Shown here: piece after piece, positions 47,130 through 56,045 of the stretch
Layout: each line of letters begins with the position of its first letter
Numbering within the stretch: the stretch's first letter is position 1
From: Methanobrevibacter wolinii SH
GTDB taxonomy: Archaea > Methanobacteriota > Methanobacteria > Methanobacteriales > Methanobacteriaceae
Direction of reading: 5' to 3'
DNA length: 64,000 nt
Assembly: GCF_000621965.1 (NCBI RefSeq)
Contig: NZ_JHWX01000012.1
Coordinates: forward strand, 54,712 to 118,711
Translations under genes and position numbers: made by a program
Notes under the pieces: generated by a model
What the model was told of the DNA's origin: nothing
Seen by the model: the letters and a program-made list of their open reading frames with translations, nothing else
The model's database searches: none

Positions 47130-48428
47130 TTAACTATTTTCCATAGTTCCATCTAAAAAGCTTTCATAACCTTTGAAATCCATTAAACCATGACCTGAGA
47201 AATTAACTACAATAGTTTTTTCTTCACCTGTTTCTTTACATTTTTTAGCTTCATCAATTGCTATTTTAATTGCATGATTTGTTTCTGGTGCTGGAATTAC
47301 TCCTTCACAATTAGCAAAGAATTTTCCTGCTGCAAATATATCTTTCTGATGAGCAGTTCTTGGAGTAATATATCCTTCATGTGTAAGTAATGATACTTGT
47401 GAATTCATTCCATGATATCTAAGTCCACCAGCATGTACTGCAGGTGCTACAAAATCATGTCCTAAAGTATACATTTTTAAAAGTGGAGTAAAACCAATAT
47501 TATCTCCAAAATCATATGTATATTCTCCTTGACTCATACTAGGACATGCAGAAGGTTCCGCTGCTATAAATTCACAGTCAGTATTTCCTTTAATTTTTTC
47601 TCTTAAAAATGGGAATAAACTTCCACCGAAATTACTTCCTCCACCAACACATGCAATCATTGTATCTGGTTCTTCTTCAGCAATTTCTAATTGTTTTTCA
47701 ATTTCTTGACCAATTACAGTTTGATGTAAAATTACATGATTTAAGACACTACCTAAAGTATATTTTGTTTTTTCATCACTTAATGCTTCTTCAACTGCTT
47801 CTGAAATAGCAATTCCAAGAGAACCTGGAGTATTTGGAGTTTCCTCTAAAATTTTTCTTCCAACTTCAGTTCTATTACTTGGTGATGCAAAAACATTTCC
47901 ATCATACATTCTCATTATTGTTTTTCTAAATGGTTTTTGATTGTAAGATACTCTTACCATATATACATTAGCTTCAAGACCCATTAATGAAGCTGCAAGA
48001 GATAATGCAGTTCCCCATTGTCCTGCACCAGTTTCAGTAGTTAATTTTTCAACTCCCTCTTTTTTAGCAAAATATGCTTGTGCAATTGCACTATTTAATT
48101 TATGACTACCTGTTGGAGAAGTATCTTCTCTTTTATAATAAATTTTTGCAGGAGTATTCAGCTTTTCTTCAAGTCCTACAGCCCTAGTTAATGGAGTAGG
48201 TCTTCCTAATCTTTGATATAATTCACGTACTTCTTTTGGTATTTTAATAAATCTTTCTTTTGAAAATTCTTGATTAAGACATTCTTTTACAAATATATCA
48301 GGTAAAGTCTTAATTTGATTCTTACCTTCACTATTTTTAGGTTCTGGTAATTCTACAGGCAAATCAGCATTAATATTATACCAATTTTTAGCTACTTCAT
48401 CACTAGGTAAATCAATTTTATAATCCAT
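47130..48428 (-). CDS. trpB2: Tryptophan synthase beta subunit, TrpB2 type
   Basis: 432 residues, the longer TrpB2 form. The PLP lysine is K110 in SPTGSHKLNSA, TETGAGQWG carries the catalytic Glu, and GGGSNFGG binds the PLP phosphate. TrpB2 lacks tight coupling to TrpA and makes tryptophan from indole and serine; no trpA is adjacent, so indole salvage or backup synthesis is plausible. GGAAAGAT precedes the ATG. Upstream repeats at 48478-48570 match the TGTACA-type boxes of the tryptophan repressor TrpY. Confidence 0.94.
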   Translation of the reverse strand: MDYKIDLPSDEVAKNWYNINADLPVELPEPKNSEGKNQIKTLPDIFVKECLNQEFSKERFIKIPKEVRELYQRLGRPTPLTRAVGLEEKLNTPAKIYYKREDTSPTGSHKLNSAIAQAYFAKKEGVEKLTTETGAGQWGTALSLAASLMGLEANVYMVRVSYNQKPFRKTIMRMYDGNVFASPSNRTEVGRKILEETPNTPGSLGIAISEAVEEALSDEKTKYTLGSVLNHVILHQTVIGQEIEKQLEIAEEEPDTMIACVGGGSNFGGSLFPFLREKIKGNTDCEFIAAEPSACPSMSQGEYTYDFGDNIGFTPLLKMYTLGHDFVAPAVHAGGLRYHGMNSQVSLLTHEGYITPRTAHQKDIFAAGKFFANCEGVIPAPETNHAIKIAIDEAKKCKETGEEKTIVVNFSGHGLMDFKGYESFLDGTMENS

Positions 48429-48477
48429 ATTATCTTTCCAAAATATTTATTTTTAACAAAACTTTAGCATTAAATAT

Positions 48478-48570
48478 AATGTACTATAATGTGTAATTAT
48501 GAACTTTTTAGTACATTAGATATTATGTATAATGTTATATATAAATCTTTATAGCGCATTTTTGTACATT
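48478..48570 (-). promoter_or_regulatory. TRP-box-like operators and TATA box upstream of trpB2
   Basis: AATGTACTA (48478-48486) and TAGTACATT (48509-48517) form a perfect 9 bp inverted repeat, and TGTACATT follows at 48563-48570. TATA-like TTATATATAA lies between (complement of about 48536-48545). TrpY of Methanothermobacter binds TGTACA-type boxes overlapping trp promoters, so a TrpY homologue probably represses this gene when tryptophan is abundant. The regulator is not in the window. Confidence 0.65.
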
Positions 48571-48804
48571 AAACTAATTTTTATAAAAAATTTTATAGTT
48601 GAAATTTAGATTTAAGAAAGTTTTTAAAAAAAAATATTAAAAAATGCTTTAAATTTAAGATAAAAATAAAAAATGCTTTAAAATTAAAATAAAAAATACG
48701 AAATGCATTAAATTTAAAATAAAAATGAAAAGAGTATATTAAAGATTAATTTTTAATCAAAAATCTTTAATGAAAATTTAAAGATTAATAATTATTTTAT
48801 AATA

Positions 48805-49668
48805 TTAATATTCAATATAATGGAATTTCCTCTCCATTACAACAATTAAAACAAAAGCAATTATTGCAAGAACAATACATAAAATCCAAGATCCATTAAG
48901 AGTTGTTGTAACTTTAATAACAGGTAGTCTTAATGATCCAAGCATAATACCAATTAAAAATGCCATAGTAAGTGATTCATGATTTTCAAGTAAATAATTT
49001 AAAATTTTAGAAAATCCTAAAATACCTATAACTGCCCCAACAATAAATACAAGAATTTCAACAATATTTAAATTATTTAATGCATTTAACATATACTGAT
49101 ATTGACCAAGAAGCAATAATAAAAAGGAACCAGAAATTCCTGGAAGAATCATTGCACAAATCGCAATTAAACCAGAAACAAATAATACAGGTAAACTATG
49201 ATTTGCAGCAATTGGATTTAAACCAACAAAAACATATGCTAAAATAATTCCAATTATAGTAGCAATAATCAATTTAATATTTAAACCATCTAATTTAGTG
49301 TACAATATATAAGCAGATGCTAAAATTAAACCTAAAAAGAATGAAAATGTATATGCAGTTTGATTAACAAGCAAATAAGTTATAACTTTTGCTAAAGTTA
49401 AAAATGCAATCCCAATACCCAAAATTAAAGGAATAAATAAAGCAAAATCAATTTCATAAAGTAATTTTGATTTAAATTCAGACATATTACCTTTAAGTAA
49501 TGGTTTTACAAATGTAAAATTAATACTACTAATAGCATGAACCAAACGTTCATAAATTCCAGTAATTAATGCTATTGTTCCACCAGAAACCCCTGGAATA
49601 ATATCTGCAGAACCCATAAATATCCCTTTAAGAAATATTGTTAAGAATTCTTTTAAATTAAAATTCAT
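48805..49668 (-). CDS. DUF368 family polyprenyl-phosphate translocase (PopT-like)
   Basis: 287 residues from the ATG at 49668, chosen because GGAG lies ten bases upstream; a TTG at 49683 overlaps that site. The signature GSADIIPGVSGGTIALITGIYE near the start and a second MILPGISGSFLLLLLG make it DUF368. About eight hydrophobic segments. Bacterial members recycle undecaprenyl phosphate across the membrane. Here it may return an archaeal polyprenyl-phosphate carrier used for wall or glycan export. Confidence 0.87.
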   Translation of the reverse strand: MNFNLKEFLTIFLKGIFMGSADIIPGVSGGTIALITGIYERLVHAISSINFTFVKPLLKGNMSEFKSKLLYEIDFALFIPLILGIGIAFLTLAKVITYLLVNQTAYTFSFFLGLILASAYILYTKLDGLNIKLIIATIIGIILAYVFVGLNPIAANHSLPVLFVSGLIAICAMILPGISGSFLLLLLGQYQYMLNALNNLNIVEILVFIVGAVIGILGFSKILNYLLENHESLTMAFLIGIMLGSLRLPVIKVTTTLNGSWILCIVLAIIAFVLIVVMERKFHYIEY

Positions 49669-49886
49669 AAAATATAACTCCAATAAATATATTATAAAAT
49701 ACTATTTTTAAAATAAAAATAAGATTTTATTAAAATAAATTTTTAATACTTAAAAAAACTAAAAATTTAGAATATCTTTGTTTTTTAATATATTTAAATT
49801 ATTCTAGATTAATATTAAATAATAATAAAAAGATTAAAAGAGAAGATTTTAAATTTTAAAGAAAATATAAAAAAGAAGTTATGAAA

Positions 49887-51032
49887 TTAATCATAACCAA
49901 TAATGTAACCAGGAATACCTAATTTTCTAAGAACAGTAATTAAACCCCAACTACTAACAAATGTAAGAAATGCAAGTAAAAAATTCCAATAATAAGCATT
50001 GAAATAATTAACATCAACAAGAAGGAATATTATAAGTAACATTGTTTGATGAGTTAAATAAATACCATAACAAGATCTACTTATTGATTTAATACCTACA
50101 CTAATTAATGGTTTTTTAAATAATAATGCAAATTTCTTAAATAAACCTTTAGTACTATCAAAATTAATATATTTCCAGAATAAAAATACTCCAGTAGCTT
50201 GAAGTATAACAACCAAACTTACATCCATATAAGAACGTGTATAAAAATTATAATGATGTAAGAAAACTGTTTTTTGAAATCCATTATGAAATATATCAAA
50301 ATATATAATAAATGTAGTTGTAGCAATAAATAATAATAAACCAATCCAAATTAACTTATTAGAACTTAAATTAAATTCCTTATGATCTAAATAATAACCT
50401 AAGAACAAATATATTATTGGACCAATAAAGAAAGTTAAATTAAAGTAAGTAGGAGTATTGAAAATTTCTAAAGCTTGATAAATAATTACTGCAAGAAATG
50501 ATAATACTAAAAAGTATTTAGCACCATAAACTTTGGTTTCCTTAATATAAGAATTAAAAATTGGTAAAGACAAATAAATACCAATTAACATCCATGCATA
50601 CCAATGTTGCAAACCAAAAGTTCTAGAAAATGCTCCTAATCCAGATAAACTAAATGTTAAATTTCCATGATAATAAGTATAAACAAGGGCAATAACTGTG
50701 TTCCATACTAAAAATGGAATTACAATACGCATAAATCTACCTTTAAGAAACTTTGGAATATCATCATAATAATCTCTTTCTAACATTAATGTTCCAAGAA
50801 GCATTAAAAATATAGGTACACCAAAAGCCATAGTTGAAAATAAAACATATTCCTCATAAGTAAAAACACCTTTATGATTTAATAAAGTTGATGTATTAAT
50901 AAGAACAAGAGACATTATACTTATAGCACGTAATTCATCAATGAATGCAATTCTTCTTTTTGGAATCCTTTTAGAAATATTTGAAAAGGGAATAGATGGA
51001 ATATATTTATCTGAAACCTTTAAAAAAGACAT
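49887..51032 (-). CDS. Acyltransferase 3 family membrane protein
   Basis: 381 residues; GTGGTATA precedes the ATG. About ten TM segments. The family's first part IAFIDELRAISIMSLVLINT is present; the usual His of the R-x10-H motif near TM1 appears replaced, as the sequence reads INTSTLLNHKG. Such enzymes O-acylate extracellular sugars or lipids. It lies 218 bases upstream of the DUF368 gene on the same strand. The substrate is probably a surface glycan. Confidence 0.82.
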   Translation of the reverse strand: MSFLKVSDKYIPSIPFSNISKRIPKRRIAFIDELRAISIMSLVLINTSTLLNHKGVFTYEEYVLFSTMAFGVPIFLMLLGTLMLERDYYDDIPKFLKGRFMRIVIPFLVWNTVIALVYTYYHGNLTFSLSGLGAFSRTFGLQHWYAWMLIGIYLSLPIFNSYIKETKVYGAKYFLVLSFLAVIIYQALEIFNTPTYFNLTFFIGPIIYLFLGYYLDHKEFNLSSNKLIWIGLLLFIATTTFIIYFDIFHNGFQKTVFLHHYNFYTRSYMDVSLVVILQATGVFLFWKYINFDSTKGLFKKFALLFKKPLISVGIKSISRSCYGIYLTHQTMLLIIFLLVDVNYFNAYYWNFLLAFLTFVSSWGLITVLRKLGIPGYIIGYD

Positions 51033-51327
51033 TATACCACTAACACAAAAATCAAAATAATTTAAATATAATTATGTATATTTTTATAATATATAAAGTT
51101 AATCAGACAAATAAGAATTAAAAAAATATTATTTAACTGTATAAAATTATTTAAAAAAGATAAAAATAATTAAACAATATTCATAAAAATCAATCAAAGA
51201 CAATAATTAAATCAAGATGATATAAAATATATATGATAATTATTAAAAAGAAATTGATATTAATAAAATAACATCATTAAAAATATAAAAAATTAGAATT
51301 ATTAAAAGCTATTTATTTAAAAATAAA
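51033..51327. other. AT-rich spacer upstream of the acyltransferase gene
   Basis: About 300 bases with no reading frame. The MITE-like element begins at 51328. Confidence 0.45.
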
Positions 51328-51430
51328 GTCTGTTGAAAACTATTTTTTATAAAAATTTAAACTTAGTTAATACTTGAAAATCAATTTTAAGAAAGCTTAT
51401 TCTAAAAATTTTGAGGACTTCAACAAATCC
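51328..51430. mobile_element. Short inverted-repeat element (MITE-like), copy D
   Basis: 103 bp from gtctgttgaaaact to gacttcaacaaatcc, in the opposite orientation to copies B and C. It is flanked on both sides by the exact direct repeat taaaaataaa (51318-51327 and 51431-51440), the clearest target-duplication candidate in the set. The central core is almost the same as in B and C. Confidence 0.75.
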
Positions 51431-51638
51431 TAAAAATAAATCTTCTAAAAACTACTTATTTATAAATAAAATTATGCTAAATTTAATGATTTTAAAGCAA
51501 TTTAATAAATTTATTTAAAAATATTTACTATTTAATTAATAAATTAATGTTTTTTGAGAAAAAACCATTATTTAATAATTAAATATTGTGGAATATATAC
51601 ATCTTATCTGAAATAAATTAGACCTAACGATTTATTAA

Positions 51639-52016
51639 TTATTTCAAGGTATGTGGAATAAATACTATGAAATTAATTATTGAAGAAATAAGAACTAAGA
51701 TTAAGTTAAGTAAATTACTATTTAAAAAAACCAAAATACTAACAAGTAATAAGACAAAAGTCATAATACTTGCAAAAATTGCATCAGCCCTATTTGATTT
51801 AGGAGAAAACCTAACATTATCCTTAGATACAATATATAAATAAAATATAATAAAAATACCTAAAGCTATAGCAAAATCAAAATTAGAAGGTTTTACATCA
51901 ATCCAAAACTGTAAAAACATACAAACAAATAGTATAAATGAAGATAAATAAACTAAATATCTTTGAAGATTACTATAACCATCATCTTTTTTTAATAATT
52001 CCTTTTTAAAATCCAT
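51639..52016 (-). CDS. Small four-TM membrane protein, paralogue of the one at 21100-21471
   Basis: 125 residues. N-terminal KKDDGYSNLQRYLVYLSSF leads into four hydrophobic segments and the end VFIPHTLK. The paralogue shares the start, the internal RxDAI motif and the end, with about a third of residues alike by eye. No ribosome binding site is seen. Function unknown; both copies are minus-strand and next to accessory genes. Confidence 0.75.
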   Translation of the reverse strand: MDFKKELLKKDDGYSNLQRYLVYLSSFILFVCMFLQFWIDVKPSNFDFAIALGIFIIFYLYIVSKDNVRFSPKSNRADAIFASIMTFVLLLVSILVFLNSNLLNLILVLISSIINFIVFIPHTLK

Positions 52017-52177
52017 AGTTAATATTATAAAAATAAGAATATATAATTATATTGAATTTTTATCAATAAAATTTTAATATATTAAAAAATCAATAATAAA
52101 ATATTTAATAATATTATATTAATTATAAATTAATAATAAAATATTATAAGATTTAAAAAAATATAACGAGAGAAATT

Positions 52178-54268
52178 ATGAACAGATATGTAAAAAATAT
52201 TATCAAAATTGTTTATCATAAAATGAATAATATATATACTGGAAAAAAAATTATTAATTTAATATTTCTCTTTAGAACATTAAATAGAAAGTATAAAAGT
52301 CCAAAAATAGCAGGAACTTACTTAATAAAAAACATTAAAAATTTATATTATACTAATCCCAAAGAACCTAAAGGAAAACAAATAAAAAACTTAATGAAAA
52401 ACATTAAAATTATAATACCCAATAAAGGATTTATATATTCTATTGATGAATTAAAAAACTTAAGCAAAACTGGTTCTACCATTGATAATATTACTATTGA
52501 TTACAGTTATATACTAAATTACAGTATGAAAGATTATAAAAAATACTTTAAGAATACAAATATTATTAATTCAGAATATATTAATAATGAAGTAGAATTA
52601 CTTAACGGTATTGAAATTTTAATTAATAGAGAAGTAATTGAACTTGAAAAATCCAATAGAACAGATAAAAAGAAATATATTAAATATTTAGAGAACATTA
52701 AAACAAATAAAGCAAATACTTTTGAAGAAGGACTTCAAAGAATTTTATTTATTAACCAAATATTATGGCAAACTGGACATGGATTAAATGGTCTTGGAAG
52801 ACTTGATAAAATATTAAATAATTTATATTATTCTGATTTAGAAAAAAATATCATAAGTAAAAATGATGCATATAAAATGATTAAAAGTTTTATAAAAACA
52901 ATACATAAATATTATTGGTTTAAAAGTTCTGCATTAATGGGTGACACTGGTCAAATCATTATTTTAGGTGGAACTGACTTAGATGAAAATGGAAATGAAT
53001 ATTATTTTTATAATGATTTAACTTACCTATTTATTAAAGCAATATGTGAACTTCAAATACCTGATCCTAAAATATTATTAAGAGTTAACGAAGATACTCC
53101 TCGAGATTTACTTAAAGAATCCTTAAAAACAATGAATACAGGAGTAGGTAGTCCATTAATATCAAATGATAAAGAAGTAATAAGAAAAATGGTTAATTTT
53201 GGATATGATAAGGCAGATGCATATAACTATGTAGTATCTGCATGTTGGGAGCCTGCAGCTTTGGGAAAAGGCCTTGAACAAAACAATATTAATTTCATTT
53301 CATTTTTAAAACCATTAAATAGAATATTTGATACATTATCCAATGATGAATTAAATAATATTAAAAATTTCAATGATTTAATTAGTTTATATAAGGAATA
53401 TTTAAAAGAAGATGTGGAAGAAATAATTGAATTTTTAGATAATATTATTTGGGATGAAGATCCGCTTTTATCTTTATTTATTGATAATTGTAATAAAAAA
53501 CAAATAGATATATCAAAAGGTGGAGCAAAATACAATCATTATGGTATTACAACTGTTTCACTTGCAAATACTATTAATAGTTTAATTAATCTTAAAAAAT
53601 TAGTTTTTGAAAATAAAAAATATGATTTAGTTCAATTAAATAATATTCGTAAAAATAATTTTGAAAATAAAAATAAATTAATCACTGAATTAAAGAATCT
53701 TAATCCTCATTTTGGAGAAGACAATAAAGAAGTAATTAATTTAACAAATTTAATTATTAATTATTTAAGTAAATTACTTAATAAAACAAATAAATTAGGT
53801 GGAAAAATTAAATTTGGATTAAGTGCACCATCATATATTAGTGCAGGTGAAGAAATAAATGCATCTTTCGATGGAAGATTAAATTATGAACCATTTACAA
53901 CACATATCTCATCTGATTCAAATAATGATTATACAAGTATAATGCGATTTGCTTCACAACTTGATTATAATGATAATAGATTTAATGGAAATGTAGTTGA
54001 TTTAATGGCTACACCTAGTTTTATTAAAGATAATTTTGAAAAATTTACAGACTTCTTAGATTTAAGTATAAAATTAGGATTTTTCCAAATGCAAATGAAT
54101 GTTACTGACAGCAAAACATTAATAAATGCAAAAGCAAACCCTGATTTATATCCAAACTTAATAGTGAGAGTTTGGGGTTTTAGTGCATACTTTAATGATT
54201 TACCATTAAATTATAAAAATTTACTAATTAAAAGAGCACTTAAAAATGAAGGAAAACTAAATGTCTAG
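52178..54268 (+). CDS. Glycyl radical enzyme, Cys-x-Glu (eliminase-like) type
   Basis: 696 residues; GAGAGAAATT precedes the ATG. The C-terminal radical motif RVWGFSAYF places the radical at Gly667, 30 residues from the end. The thiyl residue is Cys356 in VVSACWEPA, followed by Glu358. Pyruvate formate-lyase has adjacent Cys-Cys here, while choline lyase, diol/glycerol dehydratase and related eliminases have Cys-x-Glu, so a C-N, C-O or C-S cleavage or dehydration is more likely than pyruvate cleavage. It is shorter than the usual 780-850. Its activase follows after 7 bases. The substrate is unknown. Confidence 0.85.
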   Translation: MNRYVKNIIKIVYHKMNNIYTGKKIINLIFLFRTLNRKYKSPKIAGTYLIKNIKNLYYTNPKEPKGKQIKNLMKNIKIIIPNKGFIYSIDELKNLSKTGSTIDNITIDYSYILNYSMKDYKKYFKNTNIINSEYINNEVELLNGIEILINREVIELEKSNRTDKKKYIKYLENIKTNKANTFEEGLQRILFINQILWQTGHGLNGLGRLDKILNNLYYSDLEKNIISKNDAYKMIKSFIKTIHKYYWFKSSALMGDTGQIIILGGTDLDENGNEYYFYNDLTYLFIKAICELQIPDPKILLRVNEDTPRDLLKESLKTMNTGVGSPLISNDKEVIRKMVNFGYDKADAYNYVVSACWEPAALGKGLEQNNINFISFLKPLNRIFDTLSNDELNNIKNFNDLISLYKEYLKEDVEEIIEFLDNIIWDEDPLLSLFIDNCNKKQIDISKGGAKYNHYGITTVSLANTINSLINLKKLVFENKKYDLVQLNNIRKNNFENKNKLITELKNLNPHFGEDNKEVINLTNLIINYLSKLLNKTNKLGGKIKFGLSAPSYISAGEEINASFDGRLNYEPFTTHISSDSNNDYTSIMRFASQLDYNDNRFNGNVVDLMATPSFIKDNFEKFTDFLDLSIKLGFFQMQMNVTDSKTLINAKANPDLYPNLIVRVWGFSAYFNDLPLNYKNLLIKRALKNEGKLNV

Positions 54269-54275
54269 GGATAAA

Positions 54276-55040
54276 ATGACAATAAGAATTACAAATATAC
54301 AACATTTTTCCTTACAAGATGGTCCAGGAATTAGAACTACTATTTTTTTAAAAGGATGTAATTTAAATTGTCCATGGTGTTGTAATCCTGAAACTATTAA
54401 TTATAATATTGAAGAATATAATGAAAATGGTTTAAAAAAAGAATTTGGATATGACATTAGTAATGAAAAATTAGAAAAAGAAATATTAAAAGATAAAATA
54501 TATTACTCTAAAAATAATGGTGGAGTAACTTTTTCAGGTGGAGAACCACTTCTCCAAATAAAAGAATTAGAACCATTACTTAAAAAACTAAAAGAAGACC
54601 ACATTAATATTTGTTTTGAAACAGCACTTCAAATACCTACAAATCTTCTTAAAATAGCTATAAAATATATTGATGAAATATTTATTGATATAAAAATATT
54701 AACAAAAGAAGCAGAAGAATTAATAAATGGAAATCTAAAATTATACTATAAAAATTTAAAAATTATATCCAATTCAGAAATTAAAGATATTACATTTAGA
54801 ATTCCTTTAAATAAGGAATATACATTAAATGAAGATAATATAAATAGAATAGCTAAAATCATTTCAGAATATCCAAATTACAATATTGAAATATTTAAAA
54901 CACACAATTTAGGTGAAGACAAATATAAATTATTAAATAAAAAATTAGAAAATTTCTCAGACATTACAGATTATGAAATGAAAAAAGTATATGAAAAACT
55001 TAAAAAAAATAATAAAAATATAAAAATTATAAAAATATAA
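54276..55040 (+). CDS. Glycyl radical enzyme activating enzyme (radical SAM)
   Basis: 254 residues from the ATG at 54276, because AGGGAT lies four bases upstream; the ATG at 54261 overlaps the end of the glycyl radical gene. GCNLNCPWCCNPE contains CxxxCxxC for the 4Fe-4S cluster, and VTFSGGEPLLQ is the SAM-binding GGE motif. There is no ferredoxin-like Cys insert, so it is the short pyruvate formate-lyase activase type. It installs the radical on Gly667 of its partner. The stop is 2 bases from that of the opposing glycosyltransferase gene. Confidence 0.93.
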   Translation: MTIRITNIQHFSLQDGPGIRTTIFLKGCNLNCPWCCNPETINYNIEEYNENGLKKEFGYDISNEKLEKEILKDKIYYSKNNGGVTFSGGEPLLQIKELEPLLKKLKEDHINICFETALQIPTNLLKIAIKYIDEIFIDIKILTKEAEELINGNLKLYYKNLKIISNSEIKDITFRIPLNKEYTLNEDNINRIAKIISEYPNYNIEIFKTHNLGEDKYKLLNKKLENFSDITDYEMKKVYEKLKKNNKNIKIIKI

Positions 55041-55042
55041 AA

Positions 55043-56035
55043 TCAAAGATTATTTCTATGTAATCTCTTTAAAAAACTTGAATTAAAATATAAAGCAAAA
55101 ATATTATAAAATAACTTAATTAAGAAATAATTCTTATTAATACATACATTGTAAAATATTTCTGCCCATTTTTCATCAAAGCTTAGATTTACACCTACAT
55201 AATCTTTAATATCCAAAATATAATCTGATATTATCTTAGGATTAAATTTATATTGTATAGCTAAAATAAAAATATAAATAAGGCTGTTAGATACAACATC
55301 AGATAATATGAAGTTATGATTAGACTTTTTAATATAATCAACATTAAATTTTAAACCATTAATAACTTTAATCAAATTAGACTCATCAAAATCATATGAT
55401 AAAGATTTTTCATTAGAATTTTCACGTATAATATGATAATATCCACAATATTTTGGTAAAAATCCAATATTCCCTTTATTATTAAACCAAGATTCTAAAA
55501 TAAAATAAACATCCTCAAACATTTTATTAGAACATTTAATATCATATTTATCAATAAAAGATTTTCTATAAATTTTATTCCACATCCAAATATCTAATAA
55601 AATACTTTTATCATTTAAAGGATTAACCACAATACTTGTAAAATCATCAGGTTTATTAAAAAGATTTAAATTAAATTTAGATCCCACTATATTAAATTCT
55701 GTTCCATTGATTGCATTAAACATTACTTCACAAAAATTAGATTTATAATAATCATCACTATCTAAAAACATTATATATTTACCAGTAGCATTATTTAATC
55801 CAATATTCCTAACTAAACCAGCACCTTTATTTTTTTCTAGATAAAAACATTTAATATTATCATATTTATGCTCATATTCTTTTATAATATTTTTAGTATT
55901 ATCTGTAGAACAATCATCAAGTAAAAGAAGTTCAATATTTTCAAACCCAATGGTTTGATTAATAACAGAACCAATACATCGATTTAAATATTTTTCATTA
56001 TTATAAAGTGGAACAATAACTGATATTTTATACAT
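55043..56035 (-). CDS. Family 2 glycosyltransferase
   Basis: 330 residues. The GT-A fold shows VIVPLYNNEKYLNRCIGS, LLLDDCSTDNT, KNKGAGLVRNIGL and the metal motif MFLDSDDYY, and then a C-terminal helical region. It is the third gene of a run that starts with two DUF4422 genes (10 bases from the second), so it acts with them on a surface polysaccharide. The sugar and acceptor are not predictable. Confidence 0.92.
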   Translation of the reverse strand: MYKISVIVPLYNNEKYLNRCIGSVINQTIGFENIELLLLDDCSTDNTKNIIKEYEHKYDNIKCFYLEKNKGAGLVRNIGLNNATGKYIMFLDSDDYYKSNFCEVMFNAINGTEFNIVGSKFNLNLFNKPDDFTSIVVNPLNDKSILLDIWMWNKIYRKSFIDKYDIKCSNKMFEDVYFILESWFNNKGNIGFLPKYCGYYHIIRENSNEKSLSYDFDESNLIKVINGLKFNVDYIKKSNHNFILSDVVSNSLIYIFILAIQYKFNPKIISDYILDIKDYVGVNLSFDEKWAEIFYNVCINKNYFLIKLFYNIFALYFNSSFLKRLHRNNL

Positions 56036-56045
56036 AATTAAACAC

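Noticed and set aside
52178..54268. Naming the glycyl radical enzyme pyruvate formate-lyase (pflD)
   Set aside because: The active site is Cys-Trp-Glu rather than Cys-Cys, so pyruvate cleavage is not supported.
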